Shown: piece after piece, positions 1 through 4,839 of the stretch
Layout of the letters: every line of letters starts with the position of its first letter
Numbering within the stretch: position 1 is the first letter of the stretch
NCBI GenBank assembly: GCA_021772845.1
Contig: JAJFLF010000235.1
Coordinates: forward strand, 1-5,624
Direction: 5' to 3'
DNA length: 5,624 nucleotides
Source of the DNA: Mariprofundus sp.
GTDB lineage: Bacteria > Pseudomonadota > Zetaproteobacteria > Mariprofundales > Mariprofundaceae
Notes under the pieces: generated by a model
The model's database searches: none
What the model saw: the letters and a program-made list of their open reading frames with translations, nothing else
Told to the model about the DNA's origin: nothing
Made by a program: the position numbers and the translations under genes

Positions 1-871
1 TGGAAACAAACAATAATTTAGCACCATCAGGGCTAAACTGCGGTTCCAGATCCGCAAATCTTGAATCGGTCAACTGCACCAGCTCTTCACCATTAATCGT
101 CTGCATCCACAAATCATAATTACCGTTAGTTTCACGCACAAAAACCACATGCCTACCATCTGGAGAGACAGTGCCATTAAAGCCGTTCGGAATCATATTC
201 AACTGTGATGTTTCACGATTAAAGACATACAGCACAGCGGGTGAGAATTTATTCTTTTTACCTGATTCTGTGGCCTTGTAACCTTGTTTGTAACGGAAAT
301 TATCGGAGTCATAGGTACGCCATAACTGGCCAGAGAGTTCATGGTGCGTATTTTTTACATATTCAGCCAACATCGTATTCTGACGCAACTTCTGCAGGCT
401 GGTATCAAAACACCAGACTTTTCCGTCCTGTGTTGCATTCAAATGGAATGGAGCAATATTACCTGAGAAGCCGCCCATGTGACCAATTGCTACATGGCTT
501 TCACCATTACCCAGCCACATCCAGGATGAGATAGGGCCGGCGCGATTACTCACATATCCCACAGAACCATCATTCACAGCCACACCAAAACGAATCGCTT
601 CATGCAATACCATCGTTTTCATCACACGTGATGCAGATGCAGGCGAATGTTTAGATACACGCTCAACACGATACTTATCACCGTCACCAGTACTAAAGAC
701 CATAAAATCACCAGCTACAGAAGGGTAGGTGCTATCCACTCCTTTTTTAACAATCAGTGGTGAAACAGAATAGAGCGGAGCCTGAACTTCCTTCTGTGCT
801 TTTGATGCCACTGCTGGTTGTGCTGATAACAACAATAGTGGCAATGCTGCCCATAACAGTTTCATGTTCAT
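1..871 (-). CDS. Exported TolB/PD40-like beta-propeller protein (C-terminal part outside window)
   Basis: This open frame runs from ATG at 871 to the left edge without a stop and gives 290 residues, so the 3' end is missing. Residues 1-23 form a clear Sec signal peptide: a short Lys-containing N-region, a Leu/Ala core at about 5-16, and a PAVA site before SKAQ. The mature protein is therefore expected in the periplasm or outside the cell. Two good PD40-type repeats are visible, TVSPDGRHVVF (about 234-244) and PQFSPDGAKLLF (about 277-288). More degenerate blades lie at about 50-72 and 97-120. Such repeats build beta-propellers as in the C-terminal domain of TolB. The N-terminal TolB domain is not evident and no pal/tol genes are adjacent, so this is a TolB-like repeat protein rather than TolB. 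GGGAG at 877-881 lies 5 bases before ATG 871, which favours that start over the Met at 865. It is transcribed divergently from rnd. Ligand and role are unknown. Confidence 0.85.
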   Translation of the reverse strand, partial: MNMKLLWAALPLLLLSAQPAVASKAQKEVQAPLYSVSPLIVKKGVDSTYPSVAGDFMVFSTGDGDKYRVERVSKHSPASASRVMKTMVLHEAIRFGVAVNDGSVGYVSNRAGPISSWMWLGNGESHVAIGHMGGFSGNIAPFHLNATQDGKVWCFDTSLQKLRQNTMLAEYVKNTHHELSGQLWRTYDSDNFRYKQGYKATESGKKNKFSPAVLYVFNRETSQLNMIPNGFNGTVSPDGRHVVFVRETNGNYDLWMQTINGEELVQLTDSRFADLEPQFSPDGAKLLFVS

Positions 872-1049
872 ACTCGCTCCCGCACCTCGAATTTGATTCA
901 AAAATGTCGCCACCCTAGCGTAAGATATTCACGTTGTTTGTGATGCAGGTCACCAATAAAACAATTAATGTGTTACTTTTTAGTGGTTTTTAAAACCATC
1001 AAAAACAGCTGATGGTGTTATTACAGCACTGCATTGATAGTGTGTCGGC
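872..1049. promoter_or_regulatory. Divergent promoter region between the TolB-like gene and rnd
   Basis: This 178-bp gap separates two divergently transcribed genes and must hold the start signals for both. I see no -35/-10 pair close to consensus in either direction; TTGTTT (935-940) and TAAAAC, 17 bases further on, is only a weak candidate for the rnd side. Three dyads stand out: the CRP-like palindrome at 939-954, TGGTTTT-T-AAAACCA at 984-998, and CCATCA/TGATGG at 996-1001 and 1010-1015. The last two overlap, so they cannot both form in RNA and may instead be alternative structures or operator half-sites. No convincing Shine-Dalgarno precedes the rnd start. Confidence 0.5.
939..954. promoter_or_regulatory. 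CRP-like palindromic operator
   Basis: The sequence reads TGTGA-N6-TCACC, one base away from the TGTGA-N6-TCACA core known for CRP-family regulators. It is preceded by TT and followed by AA as in the extended site. It lies in the shared upstream region of the TolB-like gene and rnd, about 68 bases upstream of the former and 95 upstream of the latter. Assignment to CRP is an inference from the motif alone; another regulator of the CRP/FNR family or chance is possible. Confidence 0.35.
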
Positions 1050-2255
1050 ATGTCTAAATCATCTACCAGTCACTTTATTGATACGCACGCACTACTCGCA
1101 TCCGCCTGTTCTGATATGGCTTCATGTCAGGTACTCTGCGTTGATACCGAATTCCATCGCGAATCCACCTACTATGCTGAATTTGCGCTGATGCAAATTT
1201 ATGGCAATGGAGAATGCTGGATCATCGACCCCATCTCTATTGAAGATCTTTCGCCACTATGGGATATTCTCTGCGATCCTGATGTTTTAAAAGTATTTCA
1301 TGCTGGCAGACAGGATATTGAAATATTCGTCAAAGAATCAGGTCGTTTACCCACACCCTTATTTGACACCCAGGTTGCCGCTGCTCTACTAGGGTATGGT
1401 CAACAGGTCGGCTTTGGTAATCTGGTACAACGCATCACGAAAAAGACATTGGCAAAAGGTGAATCTTTCACGGATTGGAAAGCGCGCCCGCTGACTGCAA
1501 AGCAACTCGAATATGCTGCTGATGATGTCATCTGGCTCATGCCTGTATATCAACATCTACAGGAACGTCTGGAAGCCACCGGTCGCACAACATGGTTGGA
1601 AGAAGAACAGGGCGTACTCACTAATCCTGCCACCTATACATATGATGAAAAAACCGTCTTCTGGCGTGTCAAAGGTGTAAATAAGTTAAAGGGCCGCAAC
1701 CTCGCCACACTGCGTGAACTGGCTGCATGGCGAGAACGCATGGCCAGCAGAAGAGACATCCCTCGCCGCCGTATGATTGCCGATGACCCCCTACTCGAGA
1801 TCGCCCGTCGCGACGCTTTGGATATGAACTGCATGGGCCGTATGCGCGGCTTGAATGCCGGTTTCATCAAACGCTTTGGCGAAGAGATCATTGAAGTCTG
1901 GCAACAGGGTATGGACTCTGATGAAGCCGATTGGCCCAAACAACAGGCTCGTCGCCATAATCATGCTGGCACAGATCTCAGACTGGAAATGCTCGACACA
2001 TTGGTGCGCCTGAAAGCTGAAGAGGGTGAAATCGCATCTTCTATTCTATCCAGCAAATCAGAGCTCTCAGAGCTAGCCTCATGGGGCTATCGCTGTAAAG
2101 GTGAACCACCGGAGCTGGCCTGCCTGCATGGCTGGCGCTATGAACTTGTCGGCCATGATCTGTTGAAATTACTGCGTGGAGAAATCTGCCTGCATCTGAA
2201 TCCAAAAACAGGCTTACCCAACATCACACCATTCAAGGCTGATGAACTGTCATGA
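1050..2255 (+). CDS. rnd: Ribonuclease D
   Basis: This is a DEDDy-family 3'-to-5' exoribonuclease that trims 3' trailers of precursor tRNAs and other small stable RNAs in the cytoplasm, using two metal ions. The exonuclease domain spans about residues 10-185. Exo I is DTEF with D32 and E34, Exo II is HAGRQD with D89, and Exo III is Y155-AAD-D159, so all DEDDy catalytic residues are present. An HRDC domain follows at about 212-290 (LRELAAWRERMA, then RRRMIADDPLLEIARR), with a second helical HRDC-like region to about 375, as in Escherichia coli RNase D. The 401-residue length is slightly above the E. coli protein. ATG 1050 puts Exo I at the usual distance from the N-terminus, although the ribosome site is weak. 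The stop overlaps the next gene by ATGA, indicating a shared transcript with translational coupling. No damage is seen. Confidence 0.95.
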   Translation: MSKSSTSHFIDTHALLASACSDMASCQVLCVDTEFHRESTYYAEFALMQIYGNGECWIIDPISIEDLSPLWDILCDPDVLKVFHAGRQDIEIFVKESGRLPTPLFDTQVAAALLGYGQQVGFGNLVQRITKKTLAKGESFTDWKARPLTAKQLEYAADDVIWLMPVYQHLQERLEATGRTTWLEEEQGVLTNPATYTYDEKTVFWRVKGVNKLKGRNLATLRELAAWRERMASRRDIPRRRMIADDPLLEIARRDALDMNCMGRMRGLNAGFIKRFGEEIIEVWQQGMDSDEADWPKQQARRHNHAGTDLRLEMLDTLVRLKAEEGEIASSILSSKSELSELASWGYRCKGEPPELACLHGWRYELVGHDLLKLLRGEICLHLNPKTGLPNITPFKADELS

Positions 2256-2881
2256 AAACCTGCTTTTCCATTGATGCACTGTCTCCATCAGGAGCCAAGG
2301 CCTGGCGATTACAGGATAATCAGCAGTGGCGAGAATGCATCTATGCAGAAGCCCTACAAGATGGTGATGCCCGCATTACGGACAAAAAAGCAACTGAAGC
2401 GTGGATCAACATCAAACTAAAGAAGGATAAAACACTTGGGTTCATCGTTCAGAAAAAAGCCGGGCGTTTCGATTTTTTAATGCGAGGCACGTATACACAT
2501 GCCGTACTACACCGTTTATCATCTGCTTCACTGCCCGATAAAGCTCAAATGCTTAGCTGTTTTGAACAGCTTGAGCCCGGCACTCCCTGGTTGGTGCATC
2601 TCAATATTGCCGGTCAATTTAAAGCACTGAACACTCAGCAGGTTTCAATCATAAGTAATCTGGATATAGCTGTGCGTGGAGAAATCGCTTCCAGTGAAGA
2701 TTATATTGGCCCTATAGCTGCCGCCAATGCACAGATGATGGATGATCATTACCGCCAGTTTCTGGCTGGCTGGTTAGTGCATCTGAAATCTTCAAATATG
2801 AATGTGTTTGTCCCTGATCTGGAAAAACTGCAGGAGCTTGATGAAACTATTGATGCTATTCGCGACTGGCAACACGAGTAG
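2252..2881 (+). CDS. Hypothetical protein coupled to rnd
   Basis: This is a 209-residue open frame whose ATG overlaps the rnd stop as ATGA, so it is very probably co-transcribed and translationally coupled with RNase D. I do not recognise the family. It has no signal peptide and no membrane segment, so it is probably cytoplasmic. The N-terminal half (about 1-85) looks like mixed alpha/beta with a charged stretch NIKLKKDKTLGF around 53-64. The middle has a hydrophobic strand-like WLVHLNIAG near 113-121, and a similar WLVHLKSS recurs near 174-181. The C-terminal 45 residues look helical and acidic (DLEKLQELDETIDAIRDW). No catalytic motif is evident. Tight coupling suggests a role linked to RNA processing, but this is inference from position only. 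The coding potential is good: codon use resembles rnd and the frame is long and uninterrupted. Confidence 0.8.
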   Translation: MKTCFSIDALSPSGAKAWRLQDNQQWRECIYAEALQDGDARITDKKATEAWINIKLKKDKTLGFIVQKKAGRFDFLMRGTYTHAVLHRLSSASLPDKAQMLSCFEQLEPGTPWLVHLNIAGQFKALNTQQVSIISNLDIAVRGEIASSEDYIGPIAAANAQMMDDHYRQFLAGWLVHLKSSNMNVFVPDLEKLQELDETIDAIRDWQHE

Positions 2882-2929
2882 AACGCAACACAAGCACCAC
2901 AACAAACACTTCTCAGGTTGCGTTCAACC
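2881..2929. repeat. Inverted repeat after the rnd-linked hypothetical gene
   Basis: GAACGCAAC (2881-2889) is the exact reverse complement of GTTGCGTTC (2917-2925), giving a 9-bp stem with a 27-base loop that starts at the last base of the stop codon. A competing short hairpin GGTTG-CGTT-CAACC lies at 2916-2929. No run of T follows, so it is not a typical intrinsic terminator. It may be a processing or weak attenuation structure ahead of the trmL region. Confidence 0.45.
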
Positions 2930-2955
2930 GCCTCCTGACTAAGTCTTGGCCAACC

Positions 2956-3108
2956 ATGAAACCACCTTTACATATTGTTCTCTTTGAGCCTGAAATTAAC
3001 TCAGGGCATCCTGCCCCTTCGCCCTTCGGGCGTGCTTGTAGCACGTCCTGTTTCTCACTCCTGAGAAACAGTCCACCCAACACTGGCAACATCGCCCGGC
3101 TCTGCGCC
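2956..3108 (+). pseudogene. Truncated duplicate 5' end of trmL, split by a hairpin insert
   Basis: ATG 2956 opens a frame beginning MKPPLHIVLFEPEI (2956-2997). It matches residues 1-14 of the intact TrmL downstream except for Lys in place of Asn at position 2. After a 75-bp foreign segment the match resumes with PPNTGNIARLCA (3073-3108), equivalent to residues 15-26. Nothing of the remaining 129 or so residues follows, so the SPOUT knot and catalytic loops are absent and no methyltransferase can be made. Between the copies, 13 of 78 aligned bases differ and all but one of these changes are silent. The two therefore parted while both were under protein-level selection, or one came from a relative. 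A very recent tandem duplication is unlikely. The frame stays open past this remnant to a TGA at 3232-3234. Confidence 0.8.
2998..3072. repeat. 75-bp hairpin-rich insert inside the trmL remnant
   Basis: This segment interrupts the trmL-like sequence exactly between codons 14 and 15. It is 75 bp, or 25 codons, so the frame is kept. It is packed with short-loop hairpins: GGGCA-TCC-TGCCC (3004-3016), CGCCC-TTC-GGGCG (3020-3032), CGTGCT-TGT-AGCACG (3031-3045, extendable outward with one G-U pair to 3028-3048), and a perfect 10-bp stem CTGTTTCTCA/TGAGAAACAG (3048-3057 and 3062-3071, loop CTCC). The second and third are mutually exclusive. No target-site duplication is evident. It resembles small palindromic dispersed elements in architecture; the family is not identified. 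Confidence 0.7.
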
Positions 3109-3230
3109 GGATTGATAAGAACGGAAGCCCGCATCCATGCGGCTCCCTTTTCCATTCGGCGAAAAACGTTGTTTTCACCTTATTCACGTCGCGTTGCGAC
3201 GTCGGGCATCCTGCCCTCAGGTGCAGGCGC
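3109..3230. repeat. Second hairpin-rich segment between trmL remnant and trmL
   Basis: These 122 bp replace the rest of the broken trmL copy and run to the base before the intact trmL ATG. Hairpins are CCGCAT-CC-ATGCGG (3129-3142), AAAAC-GTT-GTTTT (3163-3175), a perfect 7-bp ACGTCGC-GTT-GCGACGT (3186-3202), and GGGCA-TCC-TGCCC (3204-3216). The last is identical to the first hairpin of the upstream insert, linking the two as modules of the same repeat type. Outside that 13-mer the two segments are not visibly similar. The trmL ribosome-binding region falls within or next to the last hairpin. Confidence 0.65.
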
Positions 3231-3698
3231 ATGAACCCGCCACTACATATCGTACTCTTCGAACCGGAGATTCCGCCCAACACTGGCAACATCGCTCGGC
3301 TCTGTGCCTGCACCGGTTGCAAGCTGCATCTCATTCATCCACTGGGCTTTGAAATCACCGACAAGCAGCTCAGGCGCGCTGGTCTGGACTACTGGCAACA
3401 TATGGATGTTCAACAACATCAAAACTGGCAAGAGGCACGTCAGGCAATCGGTGTTGATCGCAACTGGTATGGTCTGAGTTCCAAGGTTGAAAACAGCTAT
3501 TGGGATGCAAGCTTTACCGCCGGTGATGTGTTGGTTTTCGGACCGGAAACGCGCGGCCTAAGTGCCGAGGTATTGGCTGATCTACAGGGCTTAACCATCC
3601 CTATGCGTAAGGATGCACCGGTCAGATCCTTGAATCTCTCCTCTGCATGTTCGATTGTTACCTTTGAAGCACTCAGGCAGCTGAATCTGTTGAAATAA
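3231..3698 (+). CDS. trmL: tRNA (cytidine(34)-2'-O)-methyltransferase
   Basis: TrmL (YibK) is a SPOUT-class enzyme that uses S-adenosylmethionine to 2'-O-methylate the wobble nucleotide 34 of certain tRNA-Leu isoacceptors. It acts as a dimer in the cytoplasm. The 155-residue protein has the usual family length. It opens with the signature IVLFEPEIPPNTGNIARLC (NTGN at 17-20), then has LHLIHPLGF, LRRAGLDYW (48-55), the trefoil-knot loop FGPETRGL (103-110), IPM (123-125) and the closing motif RSLNLSSACSIVTFEALRQ with N135. All family landmarks are present, so this copy should be functional. ATG 3231 is supported by alignment with the N-terminus of other TrmL proteins and by the upstream remnant. 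Its ribosome site is poor (AGG at 3219-3221 and 3225-3227), but the preceding open frame stops in an ATGA overlap here. It is convergent with the nitrilase gene. Confidence 0.93.
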   Translation: MNPPLHIVLFEPEIPPNTGNIARLCACTGCKLHLIHPLGFEITDKQLRRAGLDYWQHMDVQQHQNWQEARQAIGVDRNWYGLSSKVENSYWDASFTAGDVLVFGPETRGLSAEVLADLQGLTIPMRKDAPVRSLNLSSACSIVTFEALRQLNLLK

Positions 3699-3734
3699 GG
3701 AAAACTATCCACTGCCAGAACATGCTCATGAAGA

Positions 3735-3880
3735 TTCTTTAACAATTAAAGCATTAACCTAAAATAAACTTTAAGAAAATAATATATATAGTTGATATTA
3801 AACAACTAATTACTATGCCTATATTTTAAGCATTCGTTATGCTATTTTCATTTGGGTATATCAGTCATAATAAACTGATA
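3735..3880. other. AT-rich stretch beside the DnaA-box cluster
   Basis: This non-coding stretch is strikingly A+T-rich compared with the genes on either side, with runs such as ataatatatata and many TTAA steps. No open frame or RNA gene is apparent in it. It directly precedes the DnaA-box-like nonamers, the arrangement expected of a DNA unwinding element, but easily melted AT-rich spacers between convergent genes are also common. Confidence 0.4.
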
Positions 3881-3882
3881 AG

Positions 3883-3917
3883 TTATCCACCAAGTTATCC
3901 ACAGCTTCTGTGGATAG
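3883..3917. other. Cluster of three DnaA-box-like nonamers (candidate replication-related site)
   Basis: Within 35 bp are TTATCCACC (3883-3891), the perfect consensus TTATCCACA (3895-3903) and, on the opposite strand, CTATCCACA (3909-3917). The first two sit in a direct repeat AAGTTATCCAC of period 12. The second and third form a perfect 9-bp inverted repeat, TATCCACAG/CTGTGGATA (3896-3904 and 3908-3916), with a three-base centre. A weaker match, CTATCCACT, is at 3705-3713. DnaA binds such nonamers at oriC, at datA/DARS-type titration and reactivation sites, and at some promoters. The cluster lies in a gap between convergent genes, so promoter control is unlikely. No dnaA, dnaN, mnmG or parAB gene is in the window, so calling it the origin is only a hypothesis. 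Confidence 0.5.
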
Positions 3918-3960
3918 TTTAAAAAGCCCTTTAAACGCAAGGCCTTGAGCGAAGTCAAGG
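3917..3960. repeat. Tandem inverted repeats between convergent trmL and nitrilase genes
   Basis: Directly after the DnaA-like boxes come GTTTAAA/TTTAAAC (3917-3923 and 3930-3936, loop AAGCCC), the palindrome CAAGGCCTTG (3938-3947), and CCTTGA/TCAAGG (3943-3948 and 3955-3960, loop GCGAAG). The last two overlap. They could act as a two-way transcription end for the converging genes. No stem is directly followed by a clean T-run on either strand; T-rich sequence (3970-3990 read on the minus strand) lies before the hairpins for the nitrilase transcript. I therefore do not call a standard intrinsic terminator. Confidence 0.4.
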
Positions 3961-3998
3961 GATAAATCTGAAAAAACAACTATTAAAAACTGCTAAAC

Positions 3999-4796
3999 TC
4001 ACAGTCGCCGATGTTGCAAAGCAGGTAGCGATTGCCGCACCTGACGAAGGTAATCTTTCGATAGATCAGCCACGATCACCCCTTCACCTTCAGCCAGCTC
4101 GCAGATCACCTTTCCCCATGGATCAATGATCATACTGTGACCCCACGTTTGCCTTCCATCCGGATGAATACCTGCCTGCGCAGAGGCCAGCATATAGGAC
4201 TGATTTTCGATGGCTCTCGCCTGCAATAAGGTCTGCCAATGCGCACGCCCTGTCACAGCAGTAAAGGCCGCTACATTACACAACAAGTCGCAGCCATCTT
4301 CGACATATTGACGGAACAGCTCAGGAAAACGGAGGTCGTAACAGATACTCAGTCCAGCTCTGAAATCGCCAACGGGAATGGAGGCAGGTTTATCCCCAGC
4401 ACTGATCCATGCCGACTCATGATAAGACTCCCCCTGATAATCCATATCAAAGAGATGCATTTTATCGTACACCGCCAACAGCGCCCCTCTCGCATCAAAG
4501 ACAGGACAGGCATTACGAACGCGTCCGGATTCAGCACTGAGTAGCAATGACCCACCAACAACAAACATCTGATGTTTGGCAGCCTGTTCAGAAAGAAATG
4601 AAAGCGTCTCAGACCTGGATGGATGTTCAGCCATCTTCAACTTCTCAGTTTTAGTACCACCCATAAAGACAAACGTCTCAGGCAACAGAGCTAATTCAGC
4701 GCCCTGCTCTGCAGCCTGGGCCAATAACGTTTCAGCAGTGGCCAGATTGGCATCCCGATCAATACCGGAACACATTTGAATACATGCTACGCGCAT
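3999..4796 (-). CDS. Carbon-nitrogen hydrolase, Nit1/Nit2-like (probable deaminated-glutathione amidase)
   Basis: This is a 265-residue member of the nitrilase superfamily, about the usual length for a single-domain amidase. The Glu-Lys-Cys catalytic triad is complete: E40 in LLPETF, K112 in YDKMHLFD and C152 in SICYDLRFPELF. Further family signatures are ARAIENQSYML (193-203), GHSMIIDPWG (219-228) and VADL (242-245). The YDKMHLFD...ESYHES-W--AGD pattern matches the Nit1 branch, whose characterised members hydrolyse deaminated glutathione to alpha-ketoglutarate and cysteinylglycine, a metabolite-repair reaction. Another omega-amidase-like substrate is possible. ATG 4796 is chosen because AGAGGAG (4802-4808) lies 5 bases upstream and MRVACIQM is the normal N-terminus. 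An upstream TTG at 4856 would overlap the preceding gene and add 20 atypical residues. It follows the DUF4438 gene by 43 bp, suggesting one transcript. It is expected in the cytoplasm. Confidence 0.9.
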   Translation of the reverse strand: MRVACIQMCSGIDRDANLATAETLLAQAAEQGAELALLPETFVFMGGTKTEKLKMAEHPSRSETLSFLSEQAAKHQMFVVGGSLLLSAESGRVRNACPVFDARGALLAVYDKMHLFDMDYQGESYHESAWISAGDKPASIPVGDFRAGLSICYDLRFPELFRQYVEDGCDLLCNVAAFTAVTGRAHWQTLLQARAIENQSYMLASAQAGIHPDGRQTWGHSMIIDPWGKVICELAEGEGVIVADLSKDYLRQVRQSLPALQHRRL

Positions 4797-4839
4797 ATTC
4801 ACTCCTCTAGTATCAGCCCCAACATCAAGAGAGCCCGTC

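Noticed and set aside
241..534. Plus-strand open frame of 97 codons
   Set aside because: It lies wholly antisense to the TolB-like gene, whose frame has a signal peptide and PD40 repeats; the plus-strand translation looks like no protein family.
1634..1939. Minus-strand open frame inside rnd
   Set aside because: It is antisense to the HRDC region of an intact RNase D and shows only low-complexity Arg/Ser-rich sequence.
2998..3216. CRISPR array or tRNA/rRNA-like RNA gene
   Set aside because: The palindromes differ from each other and are not separated by uniform spacers. No tRNA arms or rRNA motifs are visible, so a mosaic repeat is the better reading.
2913..3334. Two overlapping minus-strand open frames across the trmL remnant
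   Set aside because: They are antisense translations of the repeated trmL start and the hairpin segments. Their mutual similarity merely reflects that duplication.
3705..3713. Fourth DnaA box CTATCCACT
   Set aside because: It has two mismatches to the consensus. The same nonamer occurs inside the TolB-like coding region near 732, so it is weak evidence.
3943..3960. Intrinsic terminator at CCTTGA/TCAAGG
   Set aside because: The stem is only 6 bp and no T-run follows it on either strand, so I kept it as an inverted repeat only.
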